A DNA stretch of 11,219 nucleotides, taken from Desulfurococcales archaeon. Lineage in GTDB: Archaea > Thermoproteota > Thermoprotei_A > Sulfolobales > WAQK01. The stretch spans positions 1-11,219 of the forward strand of contig JALURJ010000192.1 in the NCBI GenBank assembly GCA_027016915.1. The letters run 5' to 3'. Of the stretch, positions 1-5,872 are shown piece after piece (the stretch's first letter is position 1; each line of letters starts with the position of its first letter). A program made the translations under genes and the position numbers. The notes beneath the pieces were generated by a model. It ran no database searches and was not told the DNA's origin. It worked only from the letters and a program-made list of their open reading frames with translations.

Positions 1-1
1 T

Positions 2-70
2 CTGAACTCATGGACCATGCACCTCGGTGAGAAGACACGACCCATAGTGTCTAGGGGACATATCGGTTAG
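2..70 (+). CDS. Possible C-terminal tail of a gene entering from the left (partial)
   Basis: Plus frame 2 is open from the window edge to a TAG at 68-70 and would encode a 22-residue tail ending GHIG. Its codons (GAG, AAG, ATA, AGG) resemble those of the good genes here, and a T-rich tract follows the stop by a few bases, as expected for the end of a transcript. The fragment is too short to assign to a family. A competing reading is the minus strand, where an ATG at 45-43 opens a frame to the edge, but that frame uses CGT, which is unusual beside these AGG-rich genes. Low confidence that either is real. Confidence 0.25.
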   Translation: MNSWTMHLGEKTRPIVSRGHIG

Positions 71-74
71 ACCA

Positions 75-93
75 GCTTATTATTTTTATTCTG
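75..93 (+). terminator. T-rich tract, possible terminator of an upstream plus-strand gene
   Basis: An AT-rich stretch with a run of five T lies just after the stop at 68-70. Archaeal RNA polymerase terminates on T-rich non-template strands without needing a hairpin. On the minus strand the same bases could act as a TATA box for leftward transcription. From here to the end of the SCP2 gene I see no gene, only a short palindrome CCTGCGGCAGG at 155-165. Confidence 0.3.
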
Positions 94-170
94 ATTATAC
101 GACAATGGGACCATCTTAGCTTGCCGTGCATCATAAGGCGCAGCAAGTTCTGGGCCTGCGGCAGGTTTGG

Positions 171-190
171 GAGAAAAGAGGAGGAGGTGG
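171..190 (-). terminator. Pyrimidine-rich tract after the SCP2 gene, possible terminator
   Basis: Read on the minus strand, the bases just past the SCP2 stop are C/T-rich and contain TTTTCTC. This is a weak match to an archaeal T-rich terminator and there is no convincing hairpin, so the call rests mainly on position. Confidence 0.25.
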
Positions 191-193
191 GGG

Positions 194-526
194 CTAGCGA
201 CCCGCCTCCAGCAGCCTCCTGAGGTGCGTTGTCTCTATAACGTTGCCAGTTATCTTCATCTTACCCCTAATGAAGGCGGCCATGGCGTCCAGCTCGCCTT
301 TAAGGATCTGCTCCAACACCGACTTCTCCATTATTAGCGTGGCCGTGGGCGAGGGGTGGGTCCCTGCCTCGATCTTCAGCTCGCCGCCGGAGAACTCGAT
401 GTAGAAGGGCTCACCGTCAGGGATATTGAACTGGAACACCTTGTTCCAAGTCTTGATCTCGTCTCCCATCTTCTCCTTGGCTTTCTCGTAGATCTGGGTG
501 AAGGCCTGCCTCACCTCGTCTATCAC
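194..526 (-). CDS. SCP2 sterol-carrier/lipid-transfer domain protein
   Basis: A stand-alone 110-residue SCP2-fold protein. Such proteins bind acyl-CoAs, fatty acids or other lipids in a hydrophobic tunnel and may present them to soluble enzymes. Visible family features are an N-terminal helix (about 1-20), a beta segment FYIEFSGGELKIEAG, the stretch PTATLIMEKSVLEQILKGELDAMAAFIRGKMKITGN typical of SCP2 domains shown here only by its parts (VLEQILKGELDAM, then GKMKITGN), and a C-terminal LRRLLEAG helix. There is no signal peptide, so it should be cytosolic. The start is GTG at 526-524, with GGTG seven bases upstream. It is divergent from the thiolase gene, which matters because in eukaryotic SCPx a thiolase and an SCP2 domain are one polypeptide. 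The lipid ligand cannot be read from sequence. Family confidence is high. Confidence 0.88.
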   Translation of the reverse strand: MIDEVRQAFTQIYEKAKEKMGDEIKTWNKVFQFNIPDGEPFYIEFSGGELKIEAGTHPSPTATLIMEKSVLEQILKGELDAMAAFIRGKMKITGNVIETTHLRRLLEAGR

Positions 527-538
527 GGCAGAACACCG
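524..538 (-). promoter_or_regulatory. Shared 15-nt leader/start element (copy 1, SCP2 gene)
   Basis: On the minus strand this reads CGGTGTTCTGCCGTG: the GGTG ribosome-binding motif, a seven-base spacer and the GTG start codon of the SCP2 gene. The identical 15-mer occurs at the start of the second acyl-CoA dehydrogenase gene (9938-9952). The predicted transcription start, about 26 bases from the TATA-like centre at 563, falls at its upstream edge, so the element would be the whole leader plus start codon. Confidence 0.6.
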
Positions 539-558
539 GGGTTATACTGGCTGTACGC

Positions 559-567
559 CTTTAAAAG
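559..567 (-). promoter_or_regulatory. TATA-like box for the SCP2 gene
   Basis: The minus strand reads CTTTTAAAG, centred about 37 bases before the GTG start and 26 before the GGTG motif. This is the spacing expected if transcription begins at the GGTG. The element is nearly palindromic and could also bind TBP facing the thiolase gene. Confidence 0.5.
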
Positions 568-591
568 CGTTGAACCCCCGCCCTCGGGCTG

Positions 592-607
592 CCGGGCTGA
601 AGCCCGG
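592..607. repeat. GC-rich perfect inverted repeat in the SCP2/thiolase intergenic region
   Basis: CCGGGCT and AGCCCGG are exact complements separated by GA. As RNA the block would form a six-pair stem with a UGAA loop; as DNA it is a near-perfect dyad. A direct repeat of CGGGCTG (584-590 and 593-599) overlaps it. It lies between the two divergent promoters, so an operator is possible; a relic of a terminator is an alternative. Confidence 0.5.
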
Positions 608-620
608 GATCCGCCCCCAA

Positions 621-630
621 AGTTTAATTT
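621..630 (+). promoter_or_regulatory. TATA-like box for the thiolase-DUF35 genes
   Basis: AGTTTAATTT is the only AT-rich block close to the thiolase start. Its centre (about 626) is 27 bases before the GGTG at 653, so the predicted transcript begins at the ribosome-binding motif. The following TTTCCGC (628-634) recurs beside the other divergent promoter at 9983-9989. Confidence 0.45.
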
Positions 631-664
631 CCGCAAATAACAGTTGGTGGTTGGTGTCCCTGTT

Positions 665-1855
665 TTGGGTAGGCAGGTAGCAATAGTTGGTGTTGGACAT
701 TCTAAGTTCGGCACGAGGCACGACGTAAACATGGCGGAGCTGGCTTGGGAGAGCATTAGGCAGGCGCTCGACGACGCTGGGGTTGGGCAGGAGGACATAG
801 AGTACTTCGTTGTAAGCAACGCTGGGGGCTGGAGCAGCGAGCCGCTCCCGGCAGTGGTCATAGGCGAGTATGCTGGCCTTAACCCCAAGGGGACCGTGAG
901 GGTTGAGGCGGCCTGCGCCTCGGGCAGCGCCGCGTTAAAGCTGGCCCACGACATAGTGGCCAGCGGGCAGGCCGACATTGTGCTAGCCGTCGGTATAGAG
1001 AAGATGAACGAGTCCCCCACACCCACAGTGGTGGAGTACATCGGCAGGGCTGGCAACTTCTTCTGGGAGTTCCAGAACTTCGGCCTCACCTTCCCAGGCT
1101 ACTACGCACTCTACGCCACTGCCTACATGCACCGGTACGGAGCCACCGAGGAGGACCTATGCCGTGTTGCCGTCAAGAACCACTACTATGGCGCCAGGAA
1201 CCCCAAGGCCCAGTTCCAGCGGGAAATCACCGTGGAGGCGTGCATGGGCTCCCGCTACGTTGCCTGGCCCCTCAAGCTATTCGACTGCTCCCCCATAACC
1301 GACGGCTCCGCCGCCGTGATAGTGGCCAGCGAGGAGATAGCCAGGAAGCTCACCGACACGCCTGTCTGGATAAGAGCCATAGGCGCGGCCAGCGACACTT
1401 CTAACCTAAGCAAGAGGACTGACTTCACCAGCCTCCGCGCAGCAGTGGAGGCGGCCAGGATGGCCTACAAGAAGGCGGGCATAGACCCCGAGAACCCGGT
1501 GAAGCACATAGACGTCGCGGAGGTGCACGACTGCTTCACCATAGCCGAGATCCTGGCCTACGAGGACCTGGGCTTCGCCAGGAGGGGTGAGGGCGTCAAA
1601 CTTGTCAGGGAGGAGCAGACCTACATAGGCGGCCTCATACCCGTTAACCTCAGCGGAGGCCTGAAGGCAAAGGGCCACCCCATAGCGGCCACCGGCGTCA
1701 GCATGGCGGCCGAGCTCGCCAGGCAGCTGAGGCAGGAGGTGGAGAAGGAGAGGCAGGCCCCCATCAACAAGGGGGTGGCGCTGGCCCACAACGTGGGCGG
1801 GACGGGCCACTACGCCTACGTAACCATACTCTCCCTGGAAAAACCGTCCAAGTAG
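665..1855 (+). CDS. SCP2-type thiolase (acetyl-CoA acetyltransferase family)
   Basis: Thiolase-superfamily enzyme that should cleave 3-ketoacyl-CoA with CoA in the last step of beta-oxidation; the reverse condensation is also possible. Starting at TTG 665 gives 396 residues. That start begins GRQVAIVGVGHSKFG, the usual family N-terminus, and has GGTG at 653-656; the open frame extends to TTG 644 and GTG 647, which lack a good site. The nucleophile is Cys84 in EAACASG. HDCF (His289-Cys290) marks the SCP2 thiolase type and supplies the second cysteine, and GHP carries His338. The classical C-terminal CxG motif is replaced by AHNVGGTG, as in archaeal SCP2-like thiolases. DUF35 follows after 16 bases. 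In methanogens a homologous pair joins HMG-CoA synthase for mevalonate synthesis, but no synthase is present and the neighbours are beta-oxidation genes, so a degradative role is inferred. Confidence 0.9.
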   Translation: MGRQVAIVGVGHSKFGTRHDVNMAELAWESIRQALDDAGVGQEDIEYFVVSNAGGWSSEPLPAVVIGEYAGLNPKGTVRVEAACASGSAALKLAHDIVASGQADIVLAVGIEKMNESPTPTVVEYIGRAGNFFWEFQNFGLTFPGYYALYATAYMHRYGATEEDLCRVAVKNHYYGARNPKAQFQREITVEACMGSRYVAWPLKLFDCSPITDGSAAVIVASEEIARKLTDTPVWIRAIGAASDTSNLSKRTDFTSLRAAVEAARMAYKKAGIDPENPVKHIDVAEVHDCFTIAEILAYEDLGFARRGEGVKLVREEQTYIGGLIPVNLSGGLKAKGHPIAATGVSMAAELARQLRQEVEKERQAPINKGVALAHNVGGTGHYAYVTILSLEKPSK

Positions 1856-1871
1856 GTAGGGGGTGAAGGGT

Positions 1872-2411
1872 ATGAGCAAGTCCCAGAAGGAGATGATGGA
1901 GGAGGCCCTCAAGCAGCTCCGCGTGTTCGTGGAGTCCATAAAGAAGAGCACGGGGCTACCCATAGTGCCTGACCAGAAGTCCGGCGCCGCCCTCTGGTAC
2001 GACCAGAGGGAAATAACCAACAAGTACCTGGTCTCGGTCGACAGGATCAGGCCCTTCTACGACGGCCTCATGGACGGCAAGCTGATGGCCACCAAATGCA
2101 AGCACTGCGGCCAGCTGTACTTCCCACCCCAAGTCGACTGCCCCAAGTGCCGGAAAAGCGACGTGGAGTGGGTGGAGCTCAGCGGCGAGGGGGAGCTTGT
2201 CACCTATACCGTCATCAACATCAAGCCAGCCAGCTTCGCCCACTACCCTGACTACACCGTGGGCATAGCCAGGCTCAAGGAAGGCATCAACGTGACCGCT
2301 TGGGTTAGAGGAGAGCCCGAGAAGCTGAGGATAGGCATGAGGGTGAAGATAGAGGTCGTGAGGAGGAAGCCTGAAGGCTACCTAACCTACGAAATAGTGC
2401 CCGCGGAGTAG
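1872..2411 (+). CDS. DUF35 zinc-ribbon/OB-fold protein, partner of the thiolase
   Basis: A 179-residue DUF35 (ChsH2-like) protein. These partner SCP2-type thiolases or hydratases and are thought to hold the CoA moiety or bridge active sites. Visible parts: an N-terminal helical extension (1-50), the linker helix YLVSVDRIRPFYDGL, a zinc ribbon with Cys76, Cys79 (CKHCG) and Cys90, Cys93 (CPKC), and an OB-fold from about 103 to the end (GELVTYTVI, GIARLKEGINVTAWV, GMRVKIEVV). All four zinc ligands are intact. ATG 1872 is preferred over GTG 1863 because GGTG at 1862-1865 lies six bases before the ATG and overlaps the GTG. It is almost certainly co-transcribed with the thiolase. Confidence 0.88.
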   Translation: MSKSQKEMMEEALKQLRVFVESIKKSTGLPIVPDQKSGAALWYDQREITNKYLVSVDRIRPFYDGLMDGKLMATKCKHCGQLYFPPQVDCPKCRKSDVEWVELSGEGELVTYTVINIKPASFAHYPDYTVGIARLKEGINVTAWVRGEPEKLRIGMRVKIEVVRRKPEGYLTYEIVPAE

Positions 2412-2421
2412 CACATCCTAC

Positions 2422-2459
2422 AATAATACCATTATTTTCATTGTTTACAACATTTTTTA
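2422..2459 (+). terminator. Probable terminator of the thiolase-DUF35 transcript
   Basis: After the DUF35 stop there is a short AT hairpin (AATAAT, 3-nt loop, ATTATT; 2422-2436) running into TTTT, then two further T-runs ending in TTTTTT at 2453-2458. Repeated T-tracts are the usual archaeal termination signal, and a fresh promoter follows. Confidence 0.55.
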
Positions 2460-2477
2460 TAAAAATCTCACATAATC

Positions 2478-2486
2478 TATTAAAAC
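2478..2486 (+). promoter_or_regulatory. TATA-like box for the acyl-CoA dehydrogenase/fusion operon
   Basis: TATTAAAAC, centred near 2482, is 26 bases before the GGTG at 2508-2511. A second candidate is the perfect palindrome TTTTTATAAAAA at 2454-2465, which would give a leader about 25 bases longer. Both may be used. Confidence 0.5.
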
Positions 2487-2518
2487 TGGCCCGCAGTATT
2501 CAATGGTGGTGTAAAAGT

Positions 2519-3730
2519 ATGGTATTCCCATTCACCAGCCTACAAGACTTTAGAGTGGAGATCACGGAGGAGCACGAGCTCTTCAGGAAAATGATCCGAG
2601 AGTTCGTTGAGAAGGAGGTCGAACCCCTGGCTATGGAGATCGAGAAGAACAACAAGATCCCCGAGGAGCTTTTCGACAGGGCCCGCGAGCTGGGCTTGTT
2701 TGGCATAGGTGTTCCTGAGGAGTATGGAGGGCAGGGGGGAGGTCAGCTCCTCACAGCGATCCTCATGGAGGAGATATCCAGGGTTAGCCCTGCCTTCGCC
2801 ACCGCCATAGCGGTTAAGGGCCTCTTTGTGGTGCCCATACTTTTGTTCGGAACTGAGGAGCAGAAGAAGAAATACATACCTCCCGTAGCGAGGGGCGAGA
2901 AGTTCGCAGCCCACGCCAGCACCGAGCCGGAGGCCGGCAGCGATGTTGCCGGGATCAAGACTACAGCCAAGAAGGTCAATGGGTACTGGGTGCTCAACGG
3001 CAGAAAAATGTTCATAACGGGCGCCGACAAGGCCGACTACTTCGTGGTCTCCGCCAGGACAAGCCCGCCGCCCGACAGGAAGCAGAGGTGGAAAGGCCTA
3101 ACGTTCTTCATAGTTGAGAGGGATTGGCCTGGCGTCAAGATCGGGCAGAAGATAAATGTGACAGGCCTCAGGGGCGAGCACCCCAGCGAGGTGATCCTCG
3201 AGGACGTCAAAGTCCCTGAGGAGAACGTGCTGGGACCCATAGGCGAGGGCTTCAAAGTCGCAGTAGAGACCTACGACCACGGCAGGATAGGCATAGCCGC
3301 CCAGGCCGTCGGCATAGCTCAGGCGGTGTTCGAGAAGAGCCTAAACTACGCCTTGCAGAGGTACGCCTTCGAGAGGCCCATCATAAGCTTCGAGGGCGTG
3401 GCCTTCAAGATCGCCGACATGATGATAAAGCTGGAGGCAGCCAGGCTCCTCACCTACTGGGCAGCCACCCTGGCCGATCAGGGCAAGAAGGAGTACGTGA
3501 TAGCCGCCTCCCTGGCCAAGACGTTCGCCACCGAGGTGGCAGAGGAGGCTGCGGCGAAGGCCATCAAGATCCACGGCGGCTATGGCGTCGACATAGAGAC
3601 AGGCGTGGAGAGGTTCCTGAGGGACGCACTGATAACCACCATCTACGAGGGCACCAACGATATCCAGAGAATAACCATTATACGCCAGATACTGAGGCAG
3701 GTGTTCGGCACCTCCCTCAGACTAATGTAG
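2519..3730 (+). CDS. Acyl-CoA dehydrogenase (FAD), first copy
   Basis: FAD flavoenzyme making the trans-2,3 double bond in acyl-CoA, first oxidative step of beta-oxidation; it should pass electrons to an electron-transfer flavoprotein that is not in the window. It has 403 residues, normal for the family. N-terminal helical domain about 1-130 (EEYGGQGGG at 67-75), flavin/substrate loop HASTEPEAGSD at 132-142, middle beta domain to about 240, and C-terminal helical domain with the catalytic base Glu377 in IYEGTND. The usual RxxFG near 281-285 is RYAFE, and the usual Gln a few residues on is Glu292, so the tetramer/FAD contact region departs from consensus. The start is ATG 2519 with GGTG at 2508-2511; the frame extends to 2441 but that stretch is AT-rich promoter DNA. 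Chain-length preference cannot be told. Confidence 0.93.
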   Translation: MVFPFTSLQDFRVEITEEHELFRKMIREFVEKEVEPLAMEIEKNNKIPEELFDRARELGLFGIGVPEEYGGQGGGQLLTAILMEEISRVSPAFATAIAVKGLFVVPILLFGTEEQKKKYIPPVARGEKFAAHASTEPEAGSDVAGIKTTAKKVNGYWVLNGRKMFITGADKADYFVVSARTSPPPDRKQRWKGLTFFIVERDWPGVKIGQKINVTGLRGEHPSEVILEDVKVPEENVLGPIGEGFKVAVETYDHGRIGIAAQAVGIAQAVFEKSLNYALQRYAFERPIISFEGVAFKIADMMIKLEAARLLTYWAATLADQGKKEYVIAASLAKTFATEVAEEAAAKAIKIHGGYGVDIETGVERFLRDALITTIYEGTNDIQRITIIRQILRQVFGTSLRLM

Positions 3731-3757
3731 CCCTAAAACCCTGCGAGGTGTGATGAG

Positions 3758-5773
3758 ATGGGTGTAGAGAACATTAAGAGGATAATCGTGGTGGGAGCAG
3801 GGACAATGGGCCACGGCATAGCCGAAGTAGCAGCCATGGCTGGCTACGAAGTGTACCTGGCCGACATAAGCGACGAGATCCTGAAGAACGCACTTGAAAA
3901 GATAAAGTGGAGCCTGTCAAAGCTCAGCGAGAAGGGGGTCCTAAGGGAGGGCATAGATACTGTGATGGCCAGGATAAAGCCCATAGTGAACCTGAAGGAC
4001 GGGGAGTACACCGAGGAGTTCGCCAAAGCCCTCAGCGAGAGCGACTTCATGATAGAGGCGATACCCGAAAAGCTGGACCTCAAACAGCAGCTCTTCAGGT
4101 TCGCCGACGAGCACATGCCTGGCCACGCCATACTCGCAACCAACACGAGCAGCCTCCCCATAACGGAGATAGCCTCAGCCACAAGGAGGCCCGACAAGGT
4201 TGTAGGCATGCACTTCTTCAACCCGCCGCCCCTCATGCCCCTGGTCGAGATCATCAAGGGCGCAGAGACAAGCGACTCCACCCTTGACACAACCTTCCAG
4301 CTGGCCAAGAAGTTCGGGAAGCAGCCCGTCGTTGTGCACAAGGACGTCCCCGGCTTTATAGTCAACAGGATCCTGGGCAGATTTATGAACGCCGCCTGCT
4401 GGGCAGTGGTCAGGGGTGTAGGCGACCATGTTGCGGTGGACTCAGCCATCAAGTACAAGCTCGGCTTCCCCATGGGTCCCTTCGAGCTGGCCGACTACAG
4501 CGGTATAGACATATTCTACTACGTGTTCAAGGCTATGAGCGAGAGGGGCTTCAAGGCTAACCCATGTCCTCTGTTCGCCGAGAAGTTTGAGGCCAAGGAG
4601 CTCGGCATGAAGACGGGCAAGGGCTTCTACCAGTACCCGGCGCCGGGCAAGTACTCTAGGCCAACGATCCCCAAGGAGGCGGGCGAGAAAGTTGACCCCA
4701 TAATAATACTGGCCCCAGCCGTCAACGAGGCAGCCTACCTGCTCAGGGAGGGCATAGCCTCCCGGGACGACATCGATAAGGCGATGAAGCTGGGCCTGGG
4801 CTGGCCTAAAGGAGTATTCGAGTTCGCTGACGAGTTCGGCATAGACGCCATTGTGGAGACCCTTGAGAAGCTGAAGAAGGAGACGGGCTGGGACGAGTAT
4901 GAGCCAGACCCCCTGCTCAAACAGATGGTCCAGGAGGGCAAGCTGGGCAGGAAGGCTGGCAAGGGCTTCTACGAGTACGCCGCTGTGGAGGAGAGGCAGA
5001 AGGAGAACCTAATAGTAAGGCTAGAGCCCCCCATAGCCTGGATAGTGCTCAATAGGCCCAAGAAGCTTAACGCGCTGTCGCCCAAGCTTCTCAAGGAGCT
5101 GGGCGAGGCGCTGGACGAGCTGGAGGAGGATGAGAAGATAAGGGTTGTCATAATAACTGGTGCGGGCAGGGCCTTCAGCGCGGGTGCCGACGTAACCGGG
5201 TTCATGGGCATAAGCCCCTTCAAGGCAGCCATATACTCCAGGAAGTTCCAGGAGCTACTCTTCAAGATCGAGTACTACACTAAGCCCGTCATCATGGCCA
5301 TCAACGGCTTCTGCCTCGGGGGAGGCCTAGAGCTAGCCATGGCCGGAGACTTCAGGATAGCCTCAGAAATGGCGATGCTGGGCCAGCCCGAGATAAACCT
5401 AGGCTTCATACCTGGCGCAGGAGGCACCCAGAGGCTGCCTAGACTGGTGGGCATCAGCAGGGCCAAGGAGCTGATATATACCGGCGACATGATACCTGCG
5501 CAGGAGGCGGCGAAGATAGGGCTCGTCGACAGGGTGGTGCCCCCCGAGAAGCTGGAGGGCGAGGCCAGGGCCTTCGCCCTCAAGTTGGCCGAGAAGCCGC
5601 CGCTAGCCCTGCTCGCAGCCAAGTACTCGATCCACATGGGCCTGGAGTCCAACATCTGGACCGGCATGGCTCTGGAGAGCTCCTTCTTCGGCCTACTATT
5701 CAGCACAGACGATGTTGCCGAGGGCGTGGCCGCGTTTCTGGAGAAGAGGAAGCCCAAGTTCAAGGGCCGCTAA
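3758..5773 (+). CDS. 3-Hydroxyacyl-CoA dehydrogenase/enoyl-CoA hydratase fusion
   Basis: A 671-residue bifunctional enzyme that hydrates 2-enoyl-CoA and oxidises the resulting (S)-3-hydroxyacyl-CoA with NAD. The N-terminal Rossmann domain has GAGTMGHG (13-20). Catalytic residues include Ser131 in TNTSS, His152 and Asn155 in HFFNPPP, Glu164 and Asn203 (PGFIVNR). Two C-terminal dehydrogenase domains follow in tandem: KLGFPMGPFELAD near 234 and KLGLGWPKGVFEFAD near 344, each ending in GKGFY (288, 402). The crotonase half starts near 415, with oxyanion sequence SAGADV and both acid residues, Glu525 (GGGLELAM) and Glu545 (GQPEINLG). This dehydrogenase-first order is opposite to bacterial FadB and matches archaeal fusions such as the Metallosphaera crotonyl-CoA hydratase/3-hydroxybutyryl-CoA dehydrogenase, so a role in a hydroxybutyrate cycle is possible, but the neighbours favour beta-oxidation. 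GGTG lies at 3747-3750; it follows the dehydrogenase by 27 bases, same operon. Confidence 0.95.
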   Translation: MGVENIKRIIVVGAGTMGHGIAEVAAMAGYEVYLADISDEILKNALEKIKWSLSKLSEKGVLREGIDTVMARIKPIVNLKDGEYTEEFAKALSESDFMIEAIPEKLDLKQQLFRFADEHMPGHAILATNTSSLPITEIASATRRPDKVVGMHFFNPPPLMPLVEIIKGAETSDSTLDTTFQLAKKFGKQPVVVHKDVPGFIVNRILGRFMNAACWAVVRGVGDHVAVDSAIKYKLGFPMGPFELADYSGIDIFYYVFKAMSERGFKANPCPLFAEKFEAKELGMKTGKGFYQYPAPGKYSRPTIPKEAGEKVDPIIILAPAVNEAAYLLREGIASRDDIDKAMKLGLGWPKGVFEFADEFGIDAIVETLEKLKKETGWDEYEPDPLLKQMVQEGKLGRKAGKGFYEYAAVEERQKENLIVRLEPPIAWIVLNRPKKLNALSPKLLKELGEALDELEEDEKIRVVIITGAGRAFSAGADVTGFMGISPFKAAIYSRKFQELLFKIEYYTKPVIMAINGFCLGGGLELAMAGDFRIASEMAMLGQPEINLGFIPGAGGTQRLPRLVGISRAKELIYTGDMIPAQEAAKIGLVDRVVPPEKLEGEARAFALKLAEKPPLALLAAKYSIHMGLESNIWTGMALESSFFGLLFSTDDVAEGVAAFLEKRKPKFKGR

Positions 5774-5785
5774 GAAAATCTACTC

Positions 5786-5811
5786 TATTTTTTCCACATA
5801 CCCCCTTCTTT
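5786..5811 (+). terminator. Terminator after the dehydrogenase/hydratase fusion
   Basis: A run of six T (5788-5793) lies 14 bases after the TAA stop and is followed by a second pyrimidine-rich tract, CCCCCTTCTTTC. No hairpin is needed in archaea. It separates the beta-oxidation operon from the acylase transcript. Confidence 0.6.
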
Positions 5812-5828
5812 CAGCCGGAGGGCGAAAA

Positions 5829-5853
5829 TATTATCACATAATTAATGATAATA
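5829..5853. promoter_or_regulatory. Inverted-repeat operator candidate over the acylase promoter
   Basis: TATTATCA (5829-5836) and TGATAATA (5846-5853) are exact complements separated by nine bases, CATAATTAA, which is itself the best TATA-like box before the acylase. The dyad thus straddles the likely TBP site, the layout expected of a repressor that blocks pre-initiation complex assembly. The AT-rich setting raises the chance of a fortuitous repeat. A related TTATC-N9-GATAA occurs at 9977-9995. Confidence 0.5.
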
Positions 5854-5872
5854 GAGGACTGGTGTTCCTAGG

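Noticed and set aside
1..45. Leftward gene starting at ATG 45-43
   Set aside because: Only 15 codons are visible, there is no GGTG, and the codons (CGT) are unlike the other genes. The plus-strand reading of the same bases is somewhat better.
105..160. Possible C/D-box RNA near ATGATG on the minus strand
   Set aside because: Only a partial C box is present and no D box at the right distance, so there is no support for an RNA gene.
644..664. Earlier TTG/GTG starts for the thiolase
   Set aside because: No ribosome-binding motif precedes them, they add residues outside the usual thiolase N-terminus, and the predicted transcript start lies inside this stretch. They cannot be fully excluded.
1406..2023. 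205-residue minus-strand open frame across the thiolase/DUF35 junction
   Set aside because: It is antisense to two well-supported genes, has no recognisable domain, and long antisense frames are expected with this GC-rich codon use. The same applies to the minus frames at 523-1089 and 3844-4473.
2441..2518. In-frame N-terminal extension of the first acyl-CoA dehydrogenase
   Set aside because: The DNA is AT-rich with T-runs and a TATA-like box, the translated residues do not fit the family, and ATG 2519 has a well-placed GGTG.
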